Positions 22,936 to 35,924 are shown, numbered from the stretch's first letter. The stretch is DNA of 64,000 nucleotides from Lycocorax pyrrhopterus obiensis (GCA_014706295.1 JACSVZ010000025.1:992001-1056000), one strand, 5' to 3'. Notes: generated from the sequence alone by a model not told the origin. Translations and numbers: made by a program.

Positions 22936-23732
22936 ACAGCCCCGTGGTGGCAGTGGCACTGCTCCCTGCAGAGAGCCCGGGGATGGCAGTGCCACCTCTG
23001 CTGGCACCAGGAGCTCTCAGGCAGCAGCAAATTTTGGCTGCTGTTCCCACCTGCCACTGGAAATGCAATTGGAAACTGCCGTGATTTAAATGGGAACTGA
23101 TGCAGTTTAAAGGATTCTCCAGCAGTAACGCAGTGAAGTGCAAAGGCTTGGAGTGGGGTGGTGTCCAAGGGATGGGATTTTGTCCCCTGGAGCCACGTTG
23201 GCTGGAGCTCCACTGCATCTCAGGCCGCTCTATGTAGCCCCAGGAATTCCTGATCATCTGAAACACTTCTTCCCATGCAAAACTTCTGCACTGCCTGCTT
23301 TGTGGGAAAATAAAAATGCCAGATTAGACAGAGCTTAAACCTTTCTAAAAGCTTTCCTGTGGCCCTTCTCAGGTGTTTTAGGGCAAACCTAACCCCTGGC
23401 ACTCTTGGATTTCAGACCTTGCCATCCATGCTGGATTTAGCAGCTCAGTGAAGACACAGAATTCCCTTCCTCCTTTGCAGGACTCCTCCACGTTGTGTTT
23501 CCCAGCCCACTGTGGGGCATGAAAGATTCATGGAGATCATTGAAGCACCAGTTCCGAGGGCCCTTCAATCACCACCCAGCGCACCCAGCTGGCAGCACCG
23601 GCTCTCCCGAGAGCCTCTGGAGGCTGGAGCAGATGGGAAGATGTTGTGAAGCAATTCCCCAAGATCCAAAGGCAACGAGCAGTGCAGGAAGCAGGATTCT
23701 GCCCAGGGACAGCACGACAAGAAGCTCTGCTT
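22936..23732. other. Unique non-coding sequence, no gene recognised
   Basis: No coding or mobile-element signature was recognised. Open frames are short. Confidence 0.55.
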
Positions 23733-23812
23733 GGGGCAGAGCTGATCCAAGGAGCTGTTTAAATCCAGCCCAGAAGATCCCACGTGTGGAAAAACTCACT
23801 CAGGAATCTCAG
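23733..23812. repeat. 80-bp repeat pair, copy A
   Basis: Eighty bases starting GGGGCAGAGCTGATCC and ending CAGGAATCTCAG match 24980-25059 in the same orientation with six differences by my hand alignment. The flanks do not match. The family is unknown to me; it may be a dispersed repeat or a local duplication. Confidence 0.85.
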
Positions 23813-24979
23813 GCTTCAAGCAATGACTTCATGTCCCAAAATATGAGCATTACAAGAGGGAAAAGCTGCCAATTAAAAAATAGGGAGCTGTCATCCTGTG
23901 AGGAACATCTCTGGAACTGGAGGGGAAATCTTATTCCCTGCCCCCAGTTAACAACCACCAGTCCCCATCCGGCTTTCCTGGGGTGCGTCTGTATTTTTAA
24001 CATGTTCCAATTGCAGCAAGGATCTGAGAGGAGGAAGATCCACGAGTTCTTTGCTGAGTGTGGGTGGAAGAGAGATTTTCTGGGGTCCAATAACAGCTGA
24101 TCCATGCAAGAGCATTCTTTGCTCTTCTCAAGGTAGGAAGAGCTCTGTGAAAAATGCAAAGAATGGCAACATAAAAATGAAAACTACTTTGGTGGTTGCA
24201 GATTTGATTTTTTTTTCTACTTAGAAGTTCCTTGTGGCAAAATTAATCAAATCAGGACGTTCCCCAGAAACTTTTGGTGTTGTTTATTTATTGCTCGAGT
24301 TCGGCTGAGCAGCTTCCCTGCAGAAAGAAAACTGTTCTGTGTCAAGGAAAATAAATAATGAAAAATAAAGGATCTCTCCTCCTGCATTTCCAACCCCCTC
24401 TTTGCTGACGGATGCCGCAGGCAATTACTGAGGATAAATTAAGACTAATTATGCCAGATCTCTTCTGAAGGTTCTGAAGAACCTTGGAAGCACTTTTTCA
24501 CATCAGGATGCCCTGCAGGGTTCAACAGCACAGGAGAGCACATGAGATCCAGGTTCATGAAAGGTATGGCCATGGATTGAGGAGATGAGGGAGGAATAAT
24601 CCATGGATCCAGCTCAACTGGACCCTCAGAAACACCAGCAAAGCCTGAATCTCAGTGCAGTCTCTGATACGGCCACCAAACCTTTGTCATTTGAAGCTTT
24701 CTGACCCCAATGTGCTGAATTCCTCTCCCGAAAAGTCTTAAAATCCCCATTTTTCCTCTTTCCCAGCTCCTTGGTGACCATTGCCACATCCTCCTCTCCT
24801 TGTCTCCCTCTCCCCTGGTTCTGCATAAACCCGTCATTGCTTTTCATGGCCTCTTTTCCCGCTGGTCCAAGGTTTAGGCTACAGATTGTGTCCCATGAGC
24901 TGGAACACCTTCGGCTCATCCACTTGGATGCAGCCGACGGCAGAGACTGGCACAGGCTGGGAAGCCAATGGCTGCTGGT
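23813..24979. other. Unique non-coding sequence between the 80-bp repeat copies
   Basis: No gene was recognised. A 134-residue minus-strand frame (24626-25030) runs through part of this stretch and into repeat copy B. It has a mixed, charged composition, but no family was recognised and no splice or start evidence supports it. Confidence 0.5.
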
Positions 24980-25059
24980 GGGGCAGAGCTGATCCAAGGC
25001 ATTGTTCATATCCAGCCCAGAAGATCCCACATGTGGAAAAACTCACTCAGGAATCTCAG
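24980..25059. repeat. 80-bp repeat pair, copy B
   Basis: This is the second copy of the 80-bp unit at 23733-23812, with an offset of 1,247 bp and the same orientation. Five of the six differences cluster in the stretch 25000-25009; the rest is nearly identical. Confidence 0.85.
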
Positions 25060-25148
25060 AGATGGGCCCTAAACAACCTGTCTCCTGCAGCTCCTCGACA
25101 TCTCCTCTGGAGTTTTGGGGGGAAGGTCAATGAGCAGAGCTGCTGTAA

Positions 25149-25229
25149 GAATGGAATGGAATGGAATGGAATGGAATGGAATGGAATGGAATGGAATGGA
25201 ATGGAATGGAATGGAATGGAATGGAATGA
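25149..25229. repeat. GGAAT pentanucleotide microsatellite
   Basis: About 16 perfect copies of the 5-base unit GAATG/GGAAT are present. The unit is the same as in classical GGAAT satellite arrays of other vertebrates, though this tract is short and local. Peptides of NGMEW and FHSIP type across it are artefacts. Confidence 0.97.
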
Positions 25230-25304
25230 GTGCCTTCTTAAAATCTGGTCTAGTTTTAAGTATTCAAGAGTCAGGTGAGAACGTTTACGTATTGGAGCCA
25301 TATT

Positions 25305-25526
25305 TCATAAAATCAAGGAATTGGAGAAAGGCTTGGGTTGGAAGGGGCCTGAAAGCCCATCCAGTCCCACCTTCCATCACCTTCCACTATCCCAGTTTGC
25401 GCCAAGCCCTGTCCAACCTGGCCTTGGACACTGCCAGGGATCCAGGGGCAGCCACAGCTCCTCTGGGCACCCTGTGCCAGGGCCTCCCCCCCTCAAGGGG
25501 AGAATTTCTTCCTAACATCCAACAGC
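25305..25526 (-). mobile_element. CR1 LINE fragment, 5'-truncated
   Basis: The complement of the CR1 3' end (GGTTGGAAGGGGCCTGAAAG) is followed by ACCTTCCACTATCCCAG, GGCCTTGGACACTGCCAGGG and GGGCACCCTGTGCCAGGGCC. It is the same subfamily type as 9735-10142 and 51815-52245. Confidence 0.92.
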
Positions 25527-28500
25527 ATTCCAATCGTTCATATACATCCAAAGCCCACAGGGGCGTAAAGGAAACAGAGAAAAGTGGGATTTAAGATGGG
25601 ATGAGCTCTTGTTCTTGACCTGAGCGCTGTCAGCTTTCCTCTTTTCTGGATAACACTTTCTATAGCTGCCTTTGTCCTCTCCAGAAAAAAACGAGGACAA
25701 AAAACACACAGGCAAATCCAGTGAGGTTCTTATACTCTGCTTGGACGATCAGTTTGAAGTGTTGGTGCAAATCTGCTCAGGGAGAGGATGAACGTCCCAT
25801 CCCTTGAGATGCTTTGGCCAAGGCTTTGCAGCCCCTGAAGTGTCTGTGCTTCCCAGCAGAGAAGGATTCATTCCCTGGACATCTGATTGTATGATTGTGG
25901 TTGTTATGGGGATGCTGAAGTGATTTCTGACAATATCAGAAAGGATCCAAGAGGTTTATTCCATTTATAGCCTCATGCATGTGGATAGTGGGAGCAGTTA
26001 AGAAAGCTCAAGTGGGATCCACCACCAGCCACGTGCTGAGTGTCTCAGCTGTTCTGCTGAGAGGACCTGACCACTTCCAACAGCCTTTTCCCACTCTTAC
26101 TGAGAGTGAGAGGGTCACAGAGCCTGGGATTCCTCTTCTGGAGAGAAAGAACCATGGAAAAATGGTTCAGCTCAGGCCAGGACAAAGACAGGTTGTCACT
26201 TCCTGAATTCCCAGTAAAGCTGGGGTGAAAGGGGTGAACCTTTTTAAAAATTTTTCCCCTGCTCCCATTTCCATGTATTCTGAAGTGAGGTGATGAAGCT
26301 GCAAACCAAACAAGCAGAAGCCACATTTTAATGGTGTAAAAATGTGTCCCTTTGAGGTGGTTGATGTCTTCCTTGCGCTGCTTCTGTCCGTAAGGCTGTG
26401 GTGGAATTCAGGATGAGTCAGGGTTTGAGATACCCAAGAGGGCATTTCCGAGTAAATCTACTCCTGTCTGGAAGGTAAAAAAGTCCAGATCTCATTCTCA
26501 ATGTTTTTATTGGCTTTTATGAGTTGAGCTGAGAGCTGGACGACAACAGAGGCTGCCCGGGCCCTGCTGAGCTGAGGGAGAGAAGCTGAGGTGACAATTT
26601 TATATAACTTGCCTGTGGTCAGGAGCTGAGCCACTGCCAGACGCTGGCTGGGCAAGGTATATTTAGAAATGAGTTAAATAGAGCATTCAGCCACCTGGGA
26701 CGGGAGCAGCGGCTCCAAGTGCTGCTGGAATCACACACATGGGCTTTCCACGGCCATCATTCCCCGTGGCTCCCTGGGTGGAAAAGGGTTGGAGGCGCCC
26801 GGGGTGTCCTTGCTCCTCGTCTGCTCTCCAGACTCTTCCCAGCGCCTCATCTGACTTTATCCTCACATGAAGCAACACCTGAACCTCCTCCAGTTTTGAC
26901 ATTGAGGAACTTTCTTTGCAGCATGAGGAGTCCTGGAGGAAATGTTTTCAACCTGTGGGAGTGGAAAAAGGAGATTAAACATAAAAGAAGGATAAAGTGC
27001 TGCATCTCAGAGCAGTGATACCTGCACTCGGCCAGTGCCTAATGAAGGAATTCATGCGGAGCCTCCCCGGAGTGGGGCTGAACATCGCTGCTCTTCCAGC
27101 CCGACCCTGGAGCCAGCAGCTTTGAATAGCAGCTTTATTCCCTGGAAAGAAGGAATCAAGAGGTTGATGCTGTGAAGTAGGGATGGTTGGGAAAGATCCC
27201 AGAGTCAGGGATGACTCAACACTGCTGAAAATTTCCCCTTTCTTTGCCTTGGCTGGAATGGGATGGTCCATAAGCTCCACTCGTGTATTGTTCTCCAGGG
27301 CATTTTTTTCCTGCTTTTTGCCCTTTTTTGTATATATTTGGAGGTTTCTGGATGAGCCTGTGTTTATTGGCCTGGCTGCTCCCAGCTCCTTTCTCCAGCC
27401 CTCCATTAAAGCTGGGCTCACACTTTCTGAAGGTCTCCCTCAAGATTTCTTGCTCGTGGAAGCCAAATGATCACAACTGAGACTGTTGGACTTGAGACCA
27501 CCCTTGATGTTTCCTGTTTTATTTAGTGCAGGGCAGCTCTATTTACCAAAGACTTTCTTTTCACACTTGTTTTCCTCTGGCCTGTAGAGCGGGGAGGAAA
27601 AAGAAGGCTCCTGAATATCCTTTGTTGCCTCCATTGATCAGTGTATTTCAGGGTTTATTTCATTTCTTTACAAACAAATTTAAGAGAGATGGAATTTTCT
27701 GGGTTTTCCCTTTGAAACAAAAAAGGTCATGTTAATTAACCATCCTCGTTTTGACAAGCAGTGCTAAGGACTGAGTGAAGAATTTCTCATGTTCCTGCCT
27801 GCATGTGGGAGTTTGGATGATAAGGCTACTCCAAAGCACATAATCCCATCATTGTAATGTCTTTGGACTGTCATGTAAACTCAATAACGTGTCACTCTCT
27901 TCCTTTTTCTGCTATTAAATTAAATGAACTGGAGTTTGAAAGGGGACGGTGGGAATTAACTCCTTAAATCCTGAATTTCTACAAGAGACATTCAGAAAAT
28001 GGTCCATGGAAATTTTCCCTGCCCTCTAAAACAAAGTGCTGAGTGATACCTAAAACAAACCTGCATCAGCTGGAAAAGCCACAGCTTCCTTTGTGTTTTT
28101 AAACCCTTTTTGTTCTGCTCGTTTGGGGAAAGTGTTTCATTTGAAAAACACCTGCCCTCATTCAGAAAGGAATGAATTGGGATAATAAATTCCACTCCCT
28201 TGTCATTCATTGAACTTGGAGCTCTCAGAGATTTTTTTTTTCTCCTTCCAACTGATATAAAATAGACCAAAAGAGGGCTATTTTAGATCAATAATCTTTT
28301 TTCCCCCCTCTCCCTTGATATTCCAGGTCAGCTGGCAAATGGAGAATTGTTCTTTGCACAGTTCTAAAGCGCTCCCGTTATCACCCATCGGAGACGGCCA
28401 CTTGCCCCAGATAAGGGAGCCCTGTCTGAGCCAACGGGCAATGAAGGGAATTGCCTTTGGAATGAGCAGCTGTCAGGTCTGCCCTTGACAGTACCTTCTT

Positions 28501-29429
28501 CCCTGCTGCATCCCAGTCCTGCCTTTGGAAGCCTTGGCACAGGGATGAGCAGCCCTCTGTCCCTCCCAATTCCGTTCATTCCTGTTTCTTCTGCTCACTT
28601 CCAGCCTGAGCTGTTCCTGCCGCGCTGCTCTGTGTCAGAAATCCATTAAGGAACTTTGCATTTTGATGGGGGACGTGCAAGTGCCATCTGCTACTCAACG
28701 GCTGCGCTTCCTGCGCTGCCCAAATCCTGCCGAATCCCGCCAATGTCACCGGGAGCGCTCGAGCCACCGCTCGCATTCCCGTTATTAGCAAATTAAGAGA
28801 CACTTCCCGCTGTTGATTTCCTCATCTAAAGGCTGTGCTGGGACAAAAATCCCCCTGTCCCTGGGCCAGGATGTAATTTAGCCGTAGCACTGATCTTTGC
28901 TGGGCTGAGACGAGTGTTATTCCACAGATGCTATTGTTCTCCACAGCCGTATTCCTAATGCTGGGAAAGCATTTCCTTATCAAACCGCTTCATTTAAGTC
29001 TGATTAGAGAGAGGCCCATGGGTGACTCTGGAATATCCTCCCCTCCAGCGGTGCTCCCTGGAGCACTCCGGGATATGTGCTTGAGGAAATCTGACTGCGG
29101 GAAAAGCACTCGGCTCCAGCAGGGAAAGAGCCGCTTTATTTGGGCATTAAATGCAGCCAGGCAGCGATTTCCATGCTGATGGAGAGCATTGGGTACCGTA
29201 AGGAATAGCACTGGAGTCATGATGGGCTTCCCGTGGAGCAGGATACGGCTCGGGGTAATGGCACCAGCATCTGCCTTCTCGGAAAGATCTGAGATCCTGA
29301 TCAGTGCCAGAACGTGGGAGAGGAGGAGGTGAGCAATTCAGAGCAGGGGTTTGATGGTGTGGGCAGGGATTTGAAGGCCTCCTGCTGCTTTCTCAAGGTG
29401 CAAGAAGTTGGAACAGTGCAAGGGGGGAA
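25527..29429. other. Unique non-coding sequence, no gene recognised
   Basis: No gene was recognised over 3.9 kb. The part at about 28640-28800 is CpG-dense compared with its neighbours. Reverse-complement polyadenylation-like words (TTTATT) occur at several places (for example near 25948 and 26504), but no transcript can be inferred from them. Confidence 0.55.
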
Positions 29430-29671
29430 TTTTCGGAAGAGTGGGATTTCAAAGACTTCAAGCACTGGCACAGGTTTCCCAGGGAAGTGTTGGAGTCCCG
29501 CTCCCTGGAAGGATCTAAAGGATGTGCAGATGTGGCACCTGGGGACATGGTTTAGTAGTGGCCTTGACAGTGCTGGGTTAACAGTTGGATTCGATCATCT
29601 CTGACAGCTTTTCCAATCTAAATGATTCCATGATTCCACGATTCCATGACCCCACGATTCCATGACCCTTT
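29430..29671 (+). mobile_element. CR1 LINE 3'-end fragment, with tail array
   Basis: In sense order it reads TGGCACAGGTTTCCCAGGGA (part of the C-terminal coding end), then GATGTGGCACCTGGGGACAT, then a GGATTCGATCATCTC-like block. It ends in a degenerate tail repeat (ATGATTCCATGATTCC to about 29671). Frames are broken. Confidence 0.92.
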
Positions 29672-29794
29672 TTGTTTGCCGCGCTGATGTTCACCTGGGT
29701 AACAGGGAGAAAAAGTGACTTTTAGGTAGGGAAAACAATGCCCCCAAAATGCTCCTGTTTGACTCTGATAAAAAGTTAAATGAGTACATTAAAA

Positions 29795-29915
29795 TCATGG
29801 AATCACGGAATCTCCTGAGTTGGGAAGGAACCACAAGGATCATCAAAGTACAACTCCTGTCTCTGCCCAGGGTAACCCCAACAATCCCGCCCTGTGCCTG
29901 ACAGCCTTGTCCCAA
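29795..29915 (-). mobile_element. CR1 LINE fragment, strongly 5'-truncated
   Basis: It begins with the complement of the tail repeat (AATCATGGAATCACGG), then GAGTTGGGAAGGAACCACAA and CCCAACAATCCCGCCCTG. It points toward the plus-strand CR1 that ends at 29671, so the two 3' ends face each other across about 125 bp. Confidence 0.88.
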
Positions 29916-32245
29916 CATTAGGGACATTAAGCAACCTTCTTTTGGATCTCCAAGGATAGCAAAGACGGAGGAAGGGCTCAATGGAATTGGGCACCAACTC
30001 CCTCCCCGATCTCCCTTCCCTGCTTTTCTGGAGTTGGATAATCTTTCCCAGCTCGATCCCTGTTCATTACTCCGGGGCTCTCCTGCACCAGGGTATTGCT
30101 GCATACACGGTTGCAGAGGGTTTGGAAAGCAAGAGGAGTTGCAGTTACTTATTTGTATCCCTTTCCTCCCCAAAATGGACTGAAAAATGGCTTCCACGTG
30201 TGCCATGACCAGCGGGAACAGCTCTCTGGTGCCAGCTGGGAATGCCACTCACATTGGTGGTTTTAGACCAAGAGAAGGGTTTATCTCCCACAAATCCCAT
30301 CTGAAATAACCAGGATTTCAATCATCTGGCTCCTTGGAGGCTCTGATTTCATCTGGTGGAGGTTTCTGGGATGTGTCCCTGCCAGATCCCAGCACATCCT
30401 GGGGACCGGAGGGATGCAATGCTCCATCCCCATCCACGTGTGGATCTCGGCAGGGGCTGTCATTGTCCCATCAATGTGATTGGAGAAGGCAGAAAAAAGA
30501 AGGGGTTTGTTATGAGAAATGACCAGGAACGAGAGTCAGGTTTCCCGAAAACCTGTGACTCCTATTTCCAATCCTGTCACAAAGCCAGCACTCGGAGACT
30601 CTGCACAAACCATTCACAGCTTTATTTGAGTGTCTCATTTTCTTGTATTGACCCAGAAGGGTTTGGGAGCTCGGTGAAATCAGTGCTTTTCTGTCAATTG
30701 ATTCAGACTCAAAGAAGCTGCCACTTCCAGCATTCCCCAGCACACACGGGAATCCTAAATATTGCTGCTTCAAGGTTTTGGGGGTTTGAAATCCATTTGG
30801 ATTATGTAGCAGAAGCAAAAGGCTGCCCTGAGTGTGAAGGGACCGGGCAAAGATCACACAGCCCAGCCCAGACAGACACAGGATTTGTCCCTGGAGTCAC
30901 AGCTGAGGCCAAGGCAACCTTGGCCCCCTCCAGAACTGAATTAGCAAAACCAAGAGTGAAATAAAAGGCAGGAGAATAAACCCTGACCCTACTCCCAGCA
31001 TCAGGCTGTGGGCTGTCAGAGGCACAGCTGGGCACAGGACCATCCCAGTACATCCCAGTGTGTGTCTGTCGGAATCCAGACTGCTCTGCCTCTGAGGACT
31101 CCAGTCGCCTTGGTTATTATCGGGTTTTTAGCGCAGGCAACGCTCACAAAACCTCCCTCAGGGGCCTCAGGGGCTGTGAATCCATCGGACACTCACAGCT
31201 ATTCCCAGTGCTGGTGCCCTGCAGCAGCATGGAGGGAATTTGGCTCCAAAACACCCTGGGCAAGGAGCCAGGGAGTTCAATCCAAATCCCCCCATCCCTA
31301 GCACCCATCTGCTGGGTAAATGCCATGGGGCAAGCACAGCCAGAGGAGCCCAATCCCTGCTGATCCCTGCCAGGCTCCCGCGGGATGCTTGATGTTGATT
31401 GCCCACATGGGCTTCAAATCTTTGAGCTCTCCAGAGGAAAATGTCTTTCCAAGGCTCTTCAAAATCCCAAATGTTGCTTCACCCTTGTCGTTGCAGGCAG
31501 AGCCCTCCTTTGGCAGAGCTGTCTCCCATCCGCGCTCCCGCTGCCTCCCCGCCGCTCCTGGCTACCGATCCCAGGCTCCTTCAGCGATAATTTCCCGAGG
31601 TCGTCGGATCAAGTGAAGCAATTTGGAATAAATTGTGGTCACTTCAGACTTTTGCATTAAACTCTGATCTTTGGGAGCTTCTCTGCACTAGAACTGTCAG
31701 CAATGGGCATCCCGAGGGGGTTTGTATTTATTTATATCCAAAGCGCTTCCTTGCGGAGCAACCTGCAGGGGCTGAGGAGATCAGTGGGAAGGAGGGAGAG
31801 GGGGAAGCAAGGAATGTGTCTTTGGCCTTTCTTTCCTCTCTTAAAACCCAAAGGCAACTCCGAGCTTAATGACCTCAGTTCGTGCAAGAGGCCAGGAGAA
31901 GGTCAGTGCAGGGTCGAATTCAGCAAAAACCACCCTTAAAGGGGATTTTCTGCCTCTGAAACTCCTTCCTGAGGTTTGGACTGTGTGTTACAGCAGGAGG
32001 GCACGGCCTTTGCTCATCTTGCAGTGTAGAGAACATGGGGAGAACCTCCAAGGACCCCCCAAACCAGGAGATAAAGGAGAAAACACAACCAGACTCCAAA
32101 CATGATCTGCTCTCAGCAGCTTTTGTTATTGGGAGTGGAGGGGAGGAGGCTGAAAGTTGTTATTTAGAGATATTTCATTTTAGCATCCTCCGAAATATGT
32201 TTTTAACTCTGTGTTAAAACTCACATCTTTTGATAAAAAAGCTGA
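29916..32245. other. Unique non-coding sequence, no gene recognised
   Basis: Several open frames of 60-200 residues overlap on both strands without recognisable sequence. No RNA gene or mobile element was recognised. Confidence 0.55.
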
Positions 32246-32328
32246 AAAATCATGGAATCATGGAAAGGTTGGGCTGGAAGGGGTCTTAAAGATCTTCTAG
32301 ATCCAACCCCCTGCCATGGGCAGGGATA
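32246..32328 (-). mobile_element. CR1 LINE 3'-tail fragment (83 bp)
   Basis: The complement of the CR1 end is clear: AATCATGGAATCATGG tail repeat, AAGGTTGGGCTGGAAGG, GTCTTAAAGATCTTC and CCCCTGCCATGGGCAGGG. The element stops there, a very short insertion. Confidence 0.92.
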
Positions 32329-34060
32329 AAAATCACTTTAGTCCCCCTTTTTTCCTGATTTGCAATACCTTGTATCAGCCTGCAGTGAATCTCCCTTGAA
32401 GTTCTGGGAAACTTTAAATATTAATGGAAGAAGGAGTTTATTTTTGACACCTCTTGCCCCGGTGGCTGCTGGAGCTGCAGCGTCCCCTCTGTCCCAGGGT
32501 GTGTCTGGATCGAAGGGATGATGGAATTAGAGTCCAGCTCCATGACAAGGCCATCTGCTGGTGCTGGGCTGACCTACATGAGGTGAAATGAGATGTGCTG
32601 GGCTCCATCCAATTCCTGGAGCGGGCACAGTGCCCCATTGCCAGCAGAAAGGAGCACTGTCCAACTGGAGGGATGGAAAATCCCATCAGGACAGGAACGA
32701 CAGGCACCTTTTGGGTCCCTGTATCCTAACTCAACCCCATTTTGCACAAGTGAGTGTGCAAACTCAGAGAAAATGGAAATAAAAAATGCTCAGGAGATTT
32801 ATTCCCATTCACCTGAATCCAGGTGCTGTTTATTGTAGGAAAGCTCCAAATAGACTGAATTTGGTGGTGCCTGATCCACGGCTTATACCCCTACTAAAAT
32901 TTGAAGACCAACAGATGCACTTTTCCTTCCTCGTATTCCCAACCCATCCCTATTAGAGCAGATGGAAAGTTTACCCTTCCCAATCTCGTGCTATCTCTGC
33001 ATGTAAATGAAGAAATTTGAGCTTAAAACCTGTCAAGCCAACATCTTCCCCCAGGATTCAATTGACTTTGAAATTGTTCGCTTCAGAAAACACCCAAACA
33101 AATGGGGAAAGATCCCAAAAGGAAGAGAATTAATAAGGGCAGTGTTTTCTAATATGCACACTAAACAAATCCTTCAATCTAAATGAAATCTATATTGCAG
33201 GCATTTGCTGGTTTTGAGCTGAGGCTGGGCTGCTCTGGCTCCACATCCATCCAAATTTCATGCTTCCCTTTGAACCTGGCTTATCGGAAACGGTGCCTTT
33301 CTTTTGCCCTGCCTTCCGGAGGGTTTTCAGAATTCAAGTCAAAGCAAGAGCCTACATGGAAAGGAAGAAATTAATTGTCCTGTGTCCTTGTCCCTCCCAC
33401 GTGTGTTTTGGTCAGGATGGCCAGGATTTGGGTATCACCCTCACTGGGGACCCACCCTGACAAAATCCTGCTCTTTTCCATCATCCAGGGGAAGAAATCC
33501 TGGTTTGGGGTGTTTTGAAGATCATTATCAGACAGATCTAATCCTGCACTCCCATGGCTGCCGGGGATTTATTCCTGTACCTGTGAAATTTGCATCTATG
33601 ACAACAGGTTTCAGTCAATTTGGGGCGTTTCATCTCTCTCCACAAGGAACTTGATCTCGCATTCCGCAGGGATAAGGTGCCCAGAGCACTCATTTTATAA
33701 TGGATGTGTATTTTTAACCTCTTCCAGTGCAAAAAATCAAGGTGGTTCCTACTCAGAACAGCTTTTGTTAGCTCTGTAGGCAATGCAGGAGACCCACACA
33801 TCCTGGCCATCCTTCACATCATCCCCAGTTTGCCAGAGAGGGAACTAGGAAGATGATTCCTGACCTGTTCAGTTCTTTCTGGGACACCCTTTCCACCAGC
33901 CACTGCTTTGCTGTGTTGAGCAAGCCAAGCCTGAGATATTTTCCCGGCAGATTTTGTTCCCTTCAGTTTTCTGCCATGAAATGCAGCATTTTGGATCAGA
34001 GATTTGGAAATGTGGCTTCAATGAGCACCAAAATTTCACTGTCTTCTGATCCCTGGGCGT
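32329..34060. other. Unique non-coding sequence, no gene recognised
   Basis: No coding or mobile-element signature was found. Open frames are short. Confidence 0.55.
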
Positions 34061-34236
34061 GTTTGGAACAGGCTGCTCTGAGACGGTGGGGATGTCCCAT
34101 CCCTGGAAGAGTTCAAGGCCAGGCTGGATGTGGTTTGGAGCCATCTGGGATAGTGGAAGGTTCCCATGGCAAGGGGTGGAACGAGATGAGCTTTAAGGTC
34201 TCTTCCCATCCAGACCATTCCACGACTCTGTGATTG
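34061..34236 (+). mobile_element. CR1 LINE 3'-end fragment
   Basis: In sense order it has GGAACAGGCTGCTCTGAG, ATCCCTGGAAGAGTTCAAGG, CCAGGCTGGATGTGGTTTGG and TTTAAGGTCTCTTCCCATCC, then a single decayed tail unit ending near 34236. It is 5'-truncated. Confidence 0.92.
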
Positions 34237-35924
34237 GTGTGAGTGTGGGATCCCCATGGCAGCATCACAGGCAGGGAATCTGCCTCAATCCACGAAGGAC
34301 CTTCCAGCCCATCCCCAGATTTGGTCTGGAATTGCCCAAACCTGTTTCCAAACCTGGTGGGAAGCCAGCAGAGATGGACACCCTGCAAACCACCACGAAC
34401 AGGAATGAGGGGGGAATACCCTGCCAAATCCCTGCTGGAGCAGAGCAGGAAACCACAGAGAGGACAACTTTTATTTCCATTATCCGCGGCTGGCGGGTTC
34501 TGAGCATCGCCCGTGTCCTGCAGACACACCCAGCAATTCCAGCCGGAGCAGAGGAGCAGATGGCAGCAGTTGTTCCGCTGGCTGCCTGCACCTGCCAAAC
34601 CAGCTCCTTTCCCTTCCCTTCCCGAGCCGCAGCCGCTTCCAAGCGCTCTTGAAAGGTGAAGGAGTTGGAAGCTGGCTGCTCCCACCCCGCGCCGTGATGG
34701 ACACGGATTTAGGGAGAGGCCTGGGGGAAGATCATTAGAGCCACACTGGAGGGGGGAAAGGATTGGAGGGGTGGAAGAAGAGGTGCCTTGGAGACCTGGA
34801 CATAAACCCCTCTCCCAGAGCAATGTAGAGGACGGAGGGAAATTCCCACACCAGTTTTCAAGCCTCGTCTTCTTTGCACCAAGGAGAATTTGGTGGATCT
34901 GAGAATATTTATTCTCCCACAGGCTGAGTTTGCTCATCCCAGAGGTCGTGGCTTCCCCACGTTATAAAAAATCAAGATCCCAAACCATCACTGGTTATTC
35001 CTGCAGATATTTCCATGCACACCCTGGCCCTGCTGAAGCCGGGTTTGTTATCAGCTTAATAGGGCCAGGACTTCAATTCATCCTGGCAATAAACTGCAGA
35101 AATATTGGTGCTCCTGCCTTTTCTAATCTAATAATTTTTTTTCCTTCCAGAGGAGGCCATTCCCTAGCCCTGAGATAGTCTCCCGGCCCAGCATGTGGAA
35201 TTACAGATACTGCCGGCGCCTATTAACTGTACAAATCTTTGCATTGATAAGTGAGGGAGAGATTTATGTCTTGAAATGAGAAATTCTATCCCCAACAACA
35301 AAATTGAGCCAGTGGATCAATCCAGATCGAGGAAGTGACTGCTGCAATTGACATTAATTGTTGTCTCTGGCATTTCAGCAGCCTGCCAGGAATGCTGGGC
35401 CAGAGGGATGGAGCTTCTCCCTGGCCCTTGGGGGACTTCTGGCCACGGCCAAGCCACTCTGGCAAATTATTGGGGAATATTTACGGAGTTTCCTCGGTGG
35501 CACATTCTGGCACCTTGAAGGAGATGAATCAAAAATCTCCTCCCAGGGCTAAATGTGCTCTAAGAGCAGCCTCTCCTTGCATACCAATTGCCTAATAAGC
35601 CCCAAACTGGATTTGCTCAGATTAATTCCCATACACTTCATTTACTTGCAGCTTCTTATCCTTCCATCCGCAGGCAGGATTCCTGTAGACGTGACCGCTC
35701 CTGGGGGCACCATCCCTCCACATCCTTCCCAACACCCCCAAACCAAAACCCTGAGGGCTTGAACCCCAACATAATCTCAACCTAAATGCCCACTGGGTGT
35801 TTTTAAAGGAGCTTTGCTGCTTTTATTTGCATTTTTTATCCCAGAGCCCAGTTTGTAGGATGCCCCTGGGTAACCTGTGCAAGCTGGCGGGGGCTGGGGA
35901 TGTCTTGTAGTCTGAGCTCTTGTC
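34237..35924. other. Unique non-coding sequence, no gene recognised
   Basis: No gene was recognised. The section at about 34480-34720 is moderately CpG-rich. A repeat-free AT-rich patch at about 35010-35310 (GTTATCAGCTTAATAGGG, CTAATCTAATAATTTTT, CTATTAACTGTACAAATC words) looks like the other candidate conserved patches. Confidence 0.5.

Noticed and set aside
25149..25229. Centromeric or pericentromeric GGAAT satellite
   Set aside because: The tract is only about 16 units within unique sequence, so it is a local microsatellite.
34113..34937. A 274-residue minus-strand frame, the longest outside simple repeats
   Set aside because: Its end lies in a CR1 fragment read antisense, the rest has no recognisable domain, and several competing frames overlap it. 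I found no splice or start support.
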